Positions 1 through 8,815 of a stretch of DNA of 64,000 nucleotides are shown piece by piece. The position numbers and the translations under genes are program-made. The stretch covers positions 1 through 64,000 of the forward strand of contig JAITSY010000021.1 in the NCBI GenBank assembly GCA_031287415.1. Reading direction: 5' to 3'. The stretch comes from Candidatus Methanorbis basalitermitum (GTDB lineage Archaea; Halobacteriota; Methanomicrobia; Methanomicrobiales; Methanocorpusculaceae). Under the pieces are notes generated by a model that made no database searches, was not told where the DNA came from, and saw nothing but the letters and a program-made list of their open reading frames with translations. Position 1 is the first letter of the stretch. Every line of letters begins with the position of its first letter.

Positions 1-187
1 GCATGATGGAGAAAGTATTGTCGCAGTGTTTGCAGTCAAACATTTTTGGTTCATCTTTTCTCCGGTAGATCAGTTGTCGGCCACCGCAATGCGGGCAGAT
101 GACACCATCAGGGTATCTATTTTTAATGAAGTACTCTATAGCAGATAGTTCCGATGGGAACAACTCCTCAAATTCTTTGTATAACAT
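1..187 (-). CDS. IS1595-type transposase, N-terminal part (runs off the left edge)
   Basis: Reading the minus strand from an ATG at 187 gives an open frame to the window edge. It contains a zinc-ribbon pair, CPHC followed about 25 residues later by CKHC, in the setting typical of the N-terminus of IS1595/ISXO2-like transposases (FIKNRYPDGVICPHCGG region). A GGAG sequence lies just upstream of the ATG, and the element's presumed terminal repeat lies 50 bp further up at 237-246. The catalytic DDE domain would be outside the window, so activity cannot be judged. A second, decayed copy of the same N-terminal domain is at 22592-22964. The family call rests on the zinc-ribbon context and is fairly secure; the subgroup is not. 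Confidence 0.8.
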   Translation of the reverse strand, partial: MLYKEFEELFPSELSAIEYFIKNRYPDGVICPHCGGRQLIYRRKDEPKMFDCKHCDNTFSIM

Positions 188-236
188 TCTCCATTGATAT
201 TTGACGTGATAGAAGATAGATCGTCTTGTTAAAAGG

Positions 237-246
237 GATAATTCCG
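237..246. repeat. Presumed terminal inverted repeat of the IS1595-type element
   Basis: The sequence GATAATTCCG ends the element upstream of the transposase start. The same ten bases end the miniature elements at 4511-4621 and 50901-51010, which is why this IS is proposed as their autonomous partner. The other end of the IS is outside the window. Confidence 0.6.
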
Positions 247-331
247 ATTTTGAATTTGTAGTGTTTTCCTATCCTACGACAAGAGATCTTTATAGTCATC
301 TTCACTATGCGATTGTTTTTATATAACCCGA

Positions 332-1234
332 ATGAAACGCGACTGTGTGGCGGCGGCAGGGCAAGAATATATCATCTGGGACGACAGACGTACCAGAAAA
401 ATTATGACGGCTGCAGCGGTTTTTGACAGCGCAGGGACGCTTCTGCGAACGCACCGGAGTGTGCTCTGTGTTTCGGATCATCGGATGGCAGATGCGGACA
501 TTGAGACGACGACCCTGACATTTCAGGATCCAGACAGGATACTGCTTCTACTCAACCTGCATTCGCGCAATATCATGGAAGCAGATCCGGACGAGCTGCT
601 ATCCACCTATCTGACACGGGCTGGGATCAGTTTTGGGATTAGTTGCGGCAGAAGAGTGATTGTGGCAAACGTGGCGGGAGAGATTTTGTACGGGGATCCT
701 GTAGCAAAGATTTCTGATATTCAGGGAGTTATCCGCGACTGCTGGCTGACGGTATCGCAGCAGAGTGAAAATTTTACGCTGAATGCGGGGGCTATCGTGA
801 ATCTGCGGACACAACGGATCGAATTTACGATTGCAGCAGCCGGCTATCCATTCCCAGGTGTGTTGGAGATGATCGCGGAGCTGCACCATCTTGGGGTTGC
901 AGTGTTCATTGCATCGGGAGATCGGACAGAAAAACTCGCGGTGATTGCAGATCAGATCGGGATTCCGCGCAACCGCGTGTATGGGGTGGCAACGCCAGTA
1001 ACAAAGGCGCAGATTGTACGGGATCTGAAAAACGATTACGATGTGGTGGTGATGACCGGTGATGGGATTAATGATCTAGCGGCAATGAAGGCTGCGGATA
1101 TAGCAATTCTCACCGTACAACAAACGGGGAAGCGGCCGGGGATTTTGTTTGAGACGGCGGACTATGTGATCGAAAATATTTCTGAGGCTACGCGGATTGT
1201 GCGCGGGCTTGTAGTGAATCCGGAGCTGGAATGA
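332..1234 (+). CDS. HAD-superfamily protein, soluble P-type ATPase-like
   Basis: The protein carries HAD hydrolase motifs: a DSAGT nucleophile motif near residue 32, a motif II Ser/Thr region (IASGDR, about residue 194), a conserved Lys, and a TGDGINDLAAMK motif near residue 240 as in the P domain of P-type ATPases. It has no membrane segments, which fits the archaeal 'soluble P-type ATPase' group (COG4087-like). The substrate is unknown. The start is uncertain: a TATA-like run (TTTATATAA) ends only about 10 bases before the ATG at 332, so transcription may begin downstream of it. The ATG at 404, 8 codons before the DSAGT motif, is then the better start. The gene stands alone and is followed by a dispersed repeat. 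Confidence 0.65.
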   Translation: MKRDCVAAAGQEYIIWDDRRTRKIMTAAAVFDSAGTLLRTHRSVLCVSDHRMADADIETTTLTFQDPDRILLLLNLHSRNIMEADPDELLSTYLTRAGISFGISCGRRVIVANVAGEILYGDPVAKISDIQGVIRDCWLTVSQQSENFTLNAGAIVNLRTQRIEFTIAAAGYPFPGVLEMIAELHHLGVAVFIASGDRTEKLAVIADQIGIPRNRVYGVATPVTKAQIVRDLKNDYDVVVMTGDGINDLAAMKAADIAILTVQQTGKRPGILFETADYVIENISEATRIVRGLVVNPELE

Positions 1235-1325
1235 GACTTGAGGATATGCTGCGAAGCCTTTGTCTTTGCAGCCCTGTCTGCTGCACGCAAGCGAGGTTCC
1301 GTTGCCTTGTTGGTTGTGATGAAGA

Positions 1326-1449
1326 GCTGCACGCCTCTGATAGAGGTTACGCCGGCATGCCTGCGCAAGCAACAAGCAGGGCTTGACCTTGCATCGTCGA
1401 CAGCGGGTACGTGCATTGCAAGGCAACGGGTTCCGCTGCCATGCAACTT
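1326..1449 (+). repeat. Dispersed intergenic repeat, copy 1
   Basis: It begins with the hairpin-forming core GCACGCCTCTGATAGAGG and ends with CCGCTGCCATGCAAC. It lies about 90 bp after the HAD-family gene and fills most of the 328-bp gap before nadX. The rest of that gap shows no gene. Confidence 0.8.
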
Positions 1450-1562
1450 TGGCATCTGTTCCCGCACGCACCACAGGCGGCCGCCCTGAGAGTCCGGCAC
1501 ATGGGTTTTGTGGGGCCAGAGACCCCAAACCCTTTTCTCTGTAAACACTGATATTTGGTTAT

Positions 1563-2321
1563 ATGATTACCGTCGGTCTAATCGGATGTGGAAACATCGG
1601 ACGTATCATTGCTTCTGGCCAGAAAAACTTCAAAATAACGGCTGTATATGATATAATTCCTGGGATAGTTGAGGAATTTGCTAGAGAATTCGGGGCAAAA
1701 CCCTTTTCAGATTTTGTTGCCTTCCTCTCCGAGCCAACCGACATCATCGTGGAAGCAGCCTCCATCGCCGCTGCCACCGAACATGCACAGGAGGTGCTGC
1801 AGGCGGGAAAGGACATGATCATCATGAGTGTTGGGGCACTCGCCAACGACGAGTTTCGTTTGCACCTCGTTGAAACTGCCCGCATGCTCAAGAGGAAGAT
1901 CCATATCCCGTCCGGCGCAGTTATGGGTCTGGACAACATCCGTATTGGCCAGATCAGCCGTGTGGACAAGTTTGTTCTGCGGACAACGAAAAGCCCGGAG
2001 TCCCTTTCCCGCGAAGCAATCGGACGGACCAGGCTGTTCTCAGGAAAAGCCCATGACTGCGTTCTCCTGTATCCGAAAAACACCAATGTTGCCGAATCGC
2101 TGTCGATTGCCTGCGACCGCGACGTTGATGTAGAACTCTGGATGGACCCGAATGAAGACCGTAACGTGCATGAAATATTCTTCGAAGGAGAGTTCGGCGA
2201 GGCATATATCAGAATCAGAAACATCCCCTCACCGGGTAACCCGGCGACCAGCTACCTTGCAGCTTTATCCATACTCACCCTGCTAAAAAATCTTGATAAT
2301 CCGCTGGTGATCGGTGCATGA
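1563..2321 (+). CDS. nadX: L-aspartate dehydrogenase
   Basis: NAD(P)-dependent oxidation of L-aspartate to iminoaspartate, the substrate of quinolinate synthase and the first step of NAD synthesis in organisms without NadB. A Rossmann GCGNIG motif is at residues 8-13. The C-terminal dimerisation domain contains the conserved NVHEIFFEG segment with the catalytic histidine, and an NPATSYLAA stretch typical of the family is near the end. At 252 residues it has the usual length. The stop overlaps the nadA start by four bases, so the two are translationally coupled. The three nad genes form a complete aspartate-to-nicotinate-mononucleotide route. Confidence 0.93.
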   Translation: MITVGLIGCGNIGRIIASGQKNFKITAVYDIIPGIVEEFAREFGAKPFSDFVAFLSEPTDIIVEAASIAAATEHAQEVLQAGKDMIIMSVGALANDEFRLHLVETARMLKRKIHIPSGAVMGLDNIRIGQISRVDKFVLRTTKSPESLSREAIGRTRLFSGKAHDCVLLYPKNTNVAESLSIACDRDVDVELWMDPNEDRNVHEIFFEGEFGEAYIRIRNIPSPGNPATSYLAALSILTLLKNLDNPLVIGA

Positions 2322-3220
2322 ACTACACTCAGCAGATCAGAAAACTTGCCACAAAGAAAAATGCGGTGATCCTCGCCCACAACTACCAGCCACCAGAAAT
2401 TCAGGATGCGGCTGACATCACCGGCGACTCGCTAGAACTTGCCAGGCTTGCAACGGAGGTAAAAGAGTCAACACTGGTTATCTGCGGCGTCTACTTCATG
2501 GCAGAGACCGCAAAGATTCTCTCGCCTGACAAGACCGTTCTCATTCCCCGTCCCGACGCCGGCTGTCCTCTGGCTAATCAGCTGACACCCGAAATGGTCC
2601 GTGCAGCGAAGGTTGCCCATCCTGGTTCACCGTTCGTGGTATATGTGAACTCGAACGCCGCAACAAAAGCCGAGTGCGACGTCGCCTGTACCTCGGCAAA
2701 TGCTGCTACGATCGCCGCATCGTATCCCGAAAAAACAATCCTTTTCGGTCCAGACGCAAATCTTGCTGGATGGGTGCAACGCCAGCTGCCGGACAAAACC
2801 ATTATCCCGATTCCAGCAGATGGAGGATGCCCGACGCATCGCAACTTCACGCTCCGCGATGTGGAGATCGCCCGTCGCGAGTACCCAAACGTGACGATCA
2901 TCGGCCATCCCGAATGTAGCGCTGATGTACAGCTGGCATGCGATCTGATCGGATCGACCGGTTTTATGATCCGCAGTTGCGGGGAGGCGAAGGAGTGGAT
3001 TATTCTGACAGAGAAGGGTATTGCCCATCCGCTGCAAAAAAGATATCCCGACACCGTCTTCCACGTGATGGATACGGCGGTCTGTCCAAACATGAAACTA
3101 ATCGAACTTTCTGATTTGTATGTGACGCTCCGAGATGGCGTGTATCCAGTACAGGTTGCCGCCCCCATCGCTGTAAAGGCACGGATTGCAATTGAACGGA
3201 TGATAGGGGCCGCGAAGTAA
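2318..3220 (+). CDS. nadA: Quinolinate synthase
   Basis: Condenses iminoaspartate with dihydroxyacetone phosphate to quinolinate, using an oxygen-sensitive [4Fe-4S] cluster. The likely cluster ligands are Cys83 (AGCPLAN), Cys171 (GGCPTHRNF) and Cys256 (AVCPNMK). The HPEC segment at 197-200 carries the conserved active-site His and Glu. The 300-residue length matches archaeal NadA. The gene is coupled to nadX upstream by a four-base overlap and to nadC downstream by a one-base stop/start overlap. Confidence 0.95.
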   Translation: MNYTQQIRKLATKKNAVILAHNYQPPEIQDAADITGDSLELARLATEVKESTLVICGVYFMAETAKILSPDKTVLIPRPDAGCPLANQLTPEMVRAAKVAHPGSPFVVYVNSNAATKAECDVACTSANAATIAASYPEKTILFGPDANLAGWVQRQLPDKTIIPIPADGGCPTHRNFTLRDVEIARREYPNVTIIGHPECSADVQLACDLIGSTGFMIRSCGEAKEWIILTEKGIAHPLQKRYPDTVFHVMDTAVCPNMKLIELSDLYVTLRDGVYPVQVAAPIAVKARIAIERMIGAAK

Positions 3221-4056
3221 TGCTGCATATCCATAAACTGCTCTCTTTTTTCGCTGAGGATGTTCCGGCAGGTGACATCACGACGCTTGCCCTGGTGGAG
3301 GATACAATTGTTTCAGCCTGCATCGAAGCCAGGCAGGAGATGACGCTTGCAGGTGTTGAGGAATGCGCCTGGCTGTTTAAACACTTCGGTGTTGCTGTGA
3401 CAGTCGAGGCGGAGGATGGCGAAAATATTTCTGCCGGGGAAAAAATACTGTCGCTTGCAGGATCGGTTCATGCCATTCTTTCGCTGGAGAGAACAATTCT
3501 GAATCTTCTTGGCCGCATGAGTGGAATTGCAACAGCGACAGCAGCTGCGCAGCGTCTTGCATCTGTGGTGAACGATCATGTGAAAGTTGCTGGAACGCGC
3601 AAGACAGCGCCTGGTCTGCGGTACTTTGACAAAAGGGCGGTCCGTCTTGGCGGTGGCGAGCCACACCGTGACAGTTTGTCGAATGCGTTTCTAATCAAGG
3701 ATACGCACCGTGCCATCATGCCAGTGGCTGATGCCATCAGGCGAGCGAAGGAGTACTCGGGGTATCATAAAGTGGAGTGTGAGGTGGAAACCCTTCCCGA
3801 TGCGATTGCTGCCGCTGAGGCCGGGGCCGACATCATCATGTTCGACAACATGACTCCTTCTGCGGTTCGCCTGGCGATTGCCGCATTGACCGCGCGGGGT
3901 CTGCGGGATCGACTGGTGCTTGAGATATCCGGCGGTATTACGGCAGAGACGATTCATCAGTGGGCAGGTGCTGATGTGGACATCATCAGCATGGGATCGC
4001 TTACGCACTCGGTGCAGTGTGCCGACGTAAGTCTGGAGATTGAACAATCGCCCTGA
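3220..4056 (+). CDS. nadC: Nicotinate-nucleotide pyrophosphorylase (quinolinate phosphoribosyltransferase)
   Basis: Decarboxylating transfer of phosphoribose to quinolinate, giving nicotinate mononucleotide. The conserved GTRKTAPGLR segment, GGGEPHR and the LIKDTH motif are present, and the C-terminal barrel includes the ECEVET and MFDNM strands. At 278 residues it is of normal length. It is the third gene of the nad operon. Only 48 bases separate it from the dapA remnant, so dapA and the lysine genes probably once belonged to the same transcript. Confidence 0.95.
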   Translation: MLHIHKLLSFFAEDVPAGDITTLALVEDTIVSACIEARQEMTLAGVEECAWLFKHFGVAVTVEAEDGENISAGEKILSLAGSVHAILSLERTILNLLGRMSGIATATAAAQRLASVVNDHVKVAGTRKTAPGLRYFDKRAVRLGGGEPHRDSLSNAFLIKDTHRAIMPVADAIRRAKEYSGYHKVECEVETLPDAIAAAEAGADIIMFDNMTPSAVRLAIAALTARGLRDRLVLEISGGITAETIHQWAGADVDIISMGSLTHSVQCADVSLEIEQSP

Positions 4057-4104
4057 AACTATCTTTCACTAAGTGAAGATACTTTAGCTGGCGTATCCTG
4101 ACCG

Positions 4105-4510
4105 ATGGGTACTATGTTTGAAGGTATGATCTCTGCACTCATCACTCCATTCCATGAGGATGCTGCCCTGTCTCTTGATATTGACGGGTTGCAAATCTGT
4201 ATCGAGCATGTTATTCGCGGCGGTGTCCACGGTCTTCTGCCCTGTGGTTCGACCGGTGAATTGGTGACAATGACACATGGTGAGCACATCCGTGATATTG
4301 AAACGACGGTATCTGCCGCAACCAACCGTACCCCAGTGATTGCCAAAACAGGATCCAACAACACCGAGGAGGCACTTCTGCTGATCAGGGCAAAGAAAAT
4401 TGCCGGCGCAGACGGTGTTCCTCTGATAAGCCCCTACTATAACAAGCCGATCCTATCTGCTGAAACACTACCAAAAAGTTTCTGAGATTGGGCTGCCGGT
4501 TATTGTATAT
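4105..4510 (+). pseudogene. dapA: 4-hydroxy-tetrahydrodipicolinate synthase, 5' half (split by a miniature element)
   Basis: The reading frame from 4105 is a clear DapA N-terminus: [11 protein letters not shown], the GSTGEL motif, and the SPYYNKP strand near residue 114. A small indel near 4450 shifts the frame, after which the next frame continues as [15 protein letters not shown] up to 4510. There the coding sequence stops exactly at the terminal repeat of a miniature element. The missing remainder begins with VYNIP and lies inverted at 13929-14428. Even rejoined the gene would not work, because of the frameshift and an in-frame TGA in the second half. Confidence 0.92.
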
Positions 4511-4621
4511 CAGACTTATCGGTTTTAGGGGTAATATATAAAATAGTTCGTCGTACTCTAATGAGATAGACAGTTATATTTCAGATTTGAAGGACTGTGC
4601 CCATTCAGACGGATAATTCCG
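4511..4621 (+). mobile_element. Miniature inverted-repeat element, copy M1
   Basis: A 111-bp element with ends CAGACTTATC and GATAATTCCG and the shared internal GACAGTTATATTTCAGATTTG. It sits inside dapA. The eight bases before it (TTGTATAT) match the eight bases beside copy M3 on the dapA strand (ATGTATAT) at seven of eight positions, as expected for a target-site duplication now split by inversion. Confidence 0.88.
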
Positions 4622-4894
4622 TAAACAAATCTGAGGCACAAAATAAGACCATTCGATATGTTTAAATCCCAATAATACTACTTATTATAGGAAAGTCGTA
4701 TATCTGCAGGGCAGAGAACCTGAAAGGTAGACACCGGGAAGTACAGGGGGTTGAATACTATTCGTTCGCTTGAGATCTTAGGTTCGTTTTTTGGTCATTC
4801 ATCATGCAGTTTTGTATTTAGCTCTTTGTTCTTTTTTGGATGTCCTAATCTCTGCCCTGATCTGTCAGACGACCACTCAGGATAGGTAAGACCG

Positions 4895-5776
4895 TTGACT
4901 GAAGATCTTGTCGAAAAAAGAAAGCTACTCCTTGAAGAATCTGAAGAACACAGAGCAAAACGCAACGAGTTAAACGCGCAGGCAAGTCAGTTCGCCCGCG
5001 AAAGAAACGAGTTGAACAATGCAACCCGTCAATTTGTTGAAGAGGCACAGAAAAACAAAGAGCTTCGTGATCAATGCAATAACGACGTCAAAACCCTCAA
5101 GGAGCAGCGCAACGAGTTAAACGACAAGGTAAGTGTCCTCTTTGAGGAAATCAACGTACTCAGAGGTGGTGCAGATTCCGGCACAACTGCCATCATCCGT
5201 GAGAAAAAGCCATCCGTGAAGGACATTCTCCGGCAGATTGAATCTCTCGAAGAGAGGCAGCAGACGGAGGTCATGACCACGGAGAAGGAGCGTGAGCTTG
5301 TTGATAAGATCAAGCAGCTCCGTGCCGAAGTCAAAGAGCAGATAGTCGAGTACGAACAGAACAAGGAAGTTCGCAGCCGCGTAATTGAGGCCCGCGAGCT
5401 GCGCAAACAGGCATCCATCCTGCACGCAGATGTAACGGAACAAGCAGAGCTTGCACAGATGCACCACGATCTGATGGTTGAGTGCTACCGCAAGGCCGAC
5501 AAGTCACGTGAAGGTGCGGACGCCAAGCACAAACAGTTTGTCGAGGCTCAGGAAACAGCAGATGCCGAACACAAGGCATTCCTCACAGGCCAGAAAGACC
5601 TCCGTGACTATGAAAAAATCTTGAGCGGCATGCGTACGAAGCAAAAGAAGGCCAAGACGGTTAAGGAAAACAAGTCAGCACGTAAGGAGGCAGAGTCGAT
5701 TTTCAATGCGTTCAAGAACGGCGAGAAACTGACGACCGAGGATCTGTTAAAGCTCCAGCGATCCAAGCTTGTCTAA
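4895..5776 (+). CDS. Archaeal coiled-coil protein (COG1340-like)
   Basis: The 293-residue protein is almost wholly charged heptad-type sequence (repeated RNELN, LREQ and KELR blocks), predicting long coiled coils with no membrane segment or signal peptide. It resembles the archaeal family of uncharacterised coiled-coil proteins grouped as COG1340. The function is unknown; a structural or chromosome-associated role is only a guess. The start is a TTG at 4895 preceded by an AGGTAAG stretch about six bases upstream; no ATG fits as well. The 273 bases before it hold no gene. A dispersed repeat begins directly at the stop codon. The gene lies inside the inverted segment. Confidence 0.7.
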   Translation: MTEDLVEKRKLLLEESEEHRAKRNELNAQASQFARERNELNNATRQFVEEAQKNKELRDQCNNDVKTLKEQRNELNDKVSVLFEEINVLRGGADSGTTAIIREKKPSVKDILRQIESLEERQQTEVMTTEKERELVDKIKQLRAEVKEQIVEYEQNKEVRSRVIEARELRKQASILHADVTEQAELAQMHHDLMVECYRKADKSREGADAKHKQFVEAQETADAEHKAFLTGQKDLRDYEKILSGMRTKQKKAKTVKENKSARKEAESIFNAFKNGEKLTTEDLLKLQRSKLV

Positions 5777-5877
5777 GTTTTATGGCAGCATGGCGGGATG
5801 CTTGTCCCGTTGTTGCCTGACGCAGGGAATTCACTGCCCTGCAATACACGGCATACCTCTATCAGAAGCGTGTAGCA
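5777..5877 (-). repeat. Dispersed intergenic repeat, copy 2
   Basis: Begins with GTTTTATGGCAGCATGG and ends with ACCTCTATCAGAAGCGTGTAGCA, i.e. reverse orientation relative to copy 1. It starts immediately after the stop codon of the coiled-coil gene. Confidence 0.75.
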
Positions 5878-5952
5878 ATTCCATATTTTTTCTGTTTTGT
5901 GGTGGGGCAAGCCCACAGGTATATTATCGATTAACTCGCAAAGTATGGTGAA

Positions 5953-7131
5953 ATGACTACGGAAAGGACCCTGATCCTCAACATTGATCGCGACGATGAT
6001 GTCGGGTATAAAGCGGGTGTGATCAGCCCTATAGTTGGAAGAGAGGCATGTCTGGATACTGCGATGCGTCTTGGTATTGCGGATCCTGAAGAGTCGGATA
6101 CGAATGCAATCTTTCAAGCGATTAAGACCTATGATGATTTGCATAGCAAAGGTGAGGATGTCGAAATTGCTGTGATCGGCGGGAATCATGTGAATATGCT
6201 GAGAGGTGACCGCCTGGTTGCAGAGCATCTCAAGAGTGTGATCGCCGAGACGGGTGTTACGAAGTGTATTCTGATCTCTGATGGGGCGGAAGATGAATTC
6301 GTGTTGCCGATTATTCAGTCGCATCTGGAGGTTTCGGGTGTGGAGCGGGTGGTGATTAAACAGCTGCCAGGTATTGAGGGCACATATTATATTATTAAGA
6401 AACTGTTGAATGATCCGAAGATTGCCCGTAGCGTACTGGTGCCGATTGCGCTCGCGATGATTCTGTATGCGGCAGTAGCGCTGTTGATAGAAGAGATACC
6501 TGCGATAGTTGTGATGATCGGCACTCTTGGTGTGTATTTTTTGATGAAGGGATTTGGTCTTGAGGAAGAACTCGGCTCTATCTACCATGGCCTTGTCGAC
6601 TCGTTCCATAAAGGGAAGATATCGTTTGTGATATATATTGTTGCAGCAATTCTGGCCGTTTGTAGTGTGCCTGCAGGTCTCATGAGCGTTATTATCAATT
6701 ATCCGATTTCAGGTGACGCAGGCCTGCTCTACAATGTAATGACGTTCCTGTACGGATCAGTTATCTGGCTGGCAGTGGCGGGATTGCTTGCAGTTGGCGG
6801 GCGAATCGTGGATTGTGTACAGAATGCGCTCGAGGTGCTTGCCCAGACAATTGTGATGCTGTTCCTTGTGGCAGCTGTCGGAATGATTGTGTATGGCATG
6901 GTGATTTATTTCCTGTCGCTATCATGGGCAGAGCCAGTCCTATTCAATACAGTGCAAGGGATAGCAGCGCTTATTCTGCTGCTGTTGGCAGGGTTTGTGA
7001 CGGCGTTTGCGGGAGTGCATTATCAACCACAGGTGCAGCGATGTGTGCTTTCTTGGATTGACCGCGAAATGCAACGGAGGACGGAAACGGATGAGAATTC
7101 TCGCGCGGTATATAAGAAGATTAAGTATTGA
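5953..7131 (+). CDS. DUF373 family membrane protein
   Basis: A 392-residue protein with a soluble N-terminal half (about residues 1-150). It starts with LILNIDRDDD and contains VIGGNH and ISDGAEDE segments typical of archaeal DUF373 (COG2237). The C-terminal half has about seven hydrophobic segments between residues 155 and 365. The acidic DRDDD motif near the start suggests a metal or nucleotide site, but no activity is known. A GTATATTAT sequence about 35 bases upstream of the ATG is a plausible TATA box. A dispersed repeat begins two bases after the stop codon. Confidence 0.82.
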   Translation: MTTERTLILNIDRDDDVGYKAGVISPIVGREACLDTAMRLGIADPEESDTNAIFQAIKTYDDLHSKGEDVEIAVIGGNHVNMLRGDRLVAEHLKSVIAETGVTKCILISDGAEDEFVLPIIQSHLEVSGVERVVIKQLPGIEGTYYIIKKLLNDPKIARSVLVPIALAMILYAAVALLIEEIPAIVVMIGTLGVYFLMKGFGLEEELGSIYHGLVDSFHKGKISFVIYIVAAILAVCSVPAGLMSVIINYPISGDAGLLYNVMTFLYGSVIWLAVAGLLAVGGRIVDCVQNALEVLAQTIVMLFLVAAVGMIVYGMVIYFLSLSWAEPVLFNTVQGIAALILLLLAGFVTAFAGVHYQPQVQRCVLSWIDREMQRRTETDENSRAVYKKIKY

Positions 7132-7133
7132 TA

Positions 7134-7223
7134 GTTGCATGGCAGCAGAATGGCTGCGCATCTGGCGAGATGCTTGTCCCGTTGCCCTGCAACGCTGCAT
7201 ACCTCTATCAGAGGCGTGTAGCA
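7134..7223 (-). repeat. Dispersed intergenic repeat, copy 3
   Basis: Begins GTTGCATGGCAGCAG and ends CCTCTATCAGAGGCGTGTAGCA. It starts two bases after the DUF373 stop codon in the same orientation as copy 2. The following 230 bases to the convergent oxidoreductase gene show no gene. Confidence 0.82.
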
Positions 7224-7456
7224 CATCCGCTCTTTATTGAGCATGCAAAAAATACGATGATATCCATCGGTGAACTGTTAGTTGCAGTTTTGTTCTGGAC
7301 CTACAAAAAGCACTGACTCTGTTTTGGACATGATTGAGCATAGCTTATGCGATTACAATCCTTACATTAGCATTGAATTGATGAGGCTGAGAAATCATTT
7401 GGATGAGGTTCTATTCCCAGGACTGTGATGTACTGCCCAGATAGCTTTTCAAAAGA

Positions 7457-8815
7457 TCAGATCTGCGACATGCCGCGGAGCATCTTATCAATTGCCCTGG
7501 CTGCAATCTTTGCCGTACCCATTGCAAGAATCACCGTCGCGGCCCCAGTCGCTACATCGCCCCCCGCATACACCTTTGGAACTGACGTCTGACCCAGACC
7601 GTTCGCCATGACACTGCCGTTTTTGTTTCTGACAAGATCCGGCAGCATCTGCAGCAGCAGAGGATTCGGACCCTGGCCAATTGCCTCAACAACCACATCG
7701 GCCTCCAGAATAAAGTTACTGCCTGCAATCGGCGCAAACGAACACCGTCCATCATCACCAGGGCTTCCCAGTTCCATCCTGACAGCCTCAACGCCAGCAA
7801 CCGCCTTGTTCCCACCATCGATGAACTTAATCGGATTTGTACAACACATAAACTCAATGCCCTCCTCCTTTGCATGGTGGACCTCGTCCAGCCGTGCCGG
7901 CATATCCGCTTCGCCGCGGCGGTACATCAGCACAACCTCTGCTCCCATCCTGCAGGCGACCCTGGCCGCATCCACCGCAACATTCCCGCCGCCAATAACA
8001 ACAACCTTTTTACCAAATTTCACCGGCGTGTCATTTTCTGGGAACTTATCCGCGCCCATCAGATTCACTCGTGTCAGGAACTCATTAGCCGAATAGATCC
8101 CGCAGAGATTTTCGCCAGGAAGGTCCATAAAGTACGGCAACCCCGCGCCAGTACCCAGGAACACTGCATCATGTCCAAGTAGCTCTGCCACCGGCACACT
8201 CCTGCCGACTACATGATTCGTTTTAATCTCAACGCCAAGTTTCCTCACCTGCTCAATCTCTGCCTGCACAATATCTTTTGGCAGACGAAACGCCGGAATA
8301 CCATACCTCAAAACACCCCCTGCTTCATGCAGCGATTCAAACACTGTTACCTCATGACCGAGCCGTGCCAACTCCACCGCCGCCGATAAACCCGCAGGTC
8401 CTGACCCGACAACCGCAACACGCTTGCCGGTTGCAGGCAGCCGCATCGGTGTCTCAATACCCCCTTCTTTCCGTTCCCTATCGGCAACAAACCGTTCCAA
8501 GTGGCCGATGGAGATCGGCTTGTCCTTAATGCCGAGCACGCATTCTCCCTGACACTGCGTTTCCTGAGGGCACACACGGCCGCAGACAGCAAGCAGCAGA
8601 TTGTCCTTCTTGATGATCCTTGCCGCCTCACGGAACTCGCCTACCCCACAGGCGTGAATAAATGCTGGAATATCAATTCCTACCGGACATCCATTCACGC
8701 ACTTTGGCGTCTTGCACTGAATGCAGCGTGCCGCCTCGATCAGGATCTCAGCCTCCGTAAACCCAAGATCCACCTCATGAAAATCCGCAACCCGTACTGT
8801 CGCGTCTCTATCCAT
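7457..8815 (-). CDS. NADPH-dependent flavin oxidoreductase, GltD/NfnB (SudA) type
   Basis: The 452-residue protein has the layout of glutamate synthase small subunits and NfnB. An N-terminal Fe-S domain carries CIQCKTPKCVNGCP (about residue 31) and CGRVCP...CQGEC (about residue 78). An FAD-binding GSGPAG motif (about residue 136) and a second nucleotide-binding GGGNVA motif (about residue 276) follow. Because it directly abuts a ferredoxin-NADP reductase alpha-type gene with no intergenic base, an electron-bifurcating Nfn-like or sulfide dehydrogenase-like complex is more likely than a role in glutamate synthesis. No large glutamate synthase subunit is nearby. Confidence 0.85.
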   Translation of the reverse strand: MDRDATVRVADFHEVDLGFTEAEILIEAARCIQCKTPKCVNGCPVGIDIPAFIHACGVGEFREAARIIKKDNLLLAVCGRVCPQETQCQGECVLGIKDKPISIGHLERFVADRERKEGGIETPMRLPATGKRVAVVGSGPAGLSAAVELARLGHEVTVFESLHEAGGVLRYGIPAFRLPKDIVQAEIEQVRKLGVEIKTNHVVGRSVPVAELLGHDAVFLGTGAGLPYFMDLPGENLCGIYSANEFLTRVNLMGADKFPENDTPVKFGKKVVVIGGGNVAVDAARVACRMGAEVVLMYRRGEADMPARLDEVHHAKEEGIEFMCCTNPIKFIDGGNKAVAGVEAVRMELGSPGDDGRCSFAPIAGSNFILEADVVVEAIGQGPNPLLLQMLPDLVRNKNGSVMANGLGQTSVPKVYAGGDVATGAATVILAMGTAKIAARAIDKMLRGMSQI

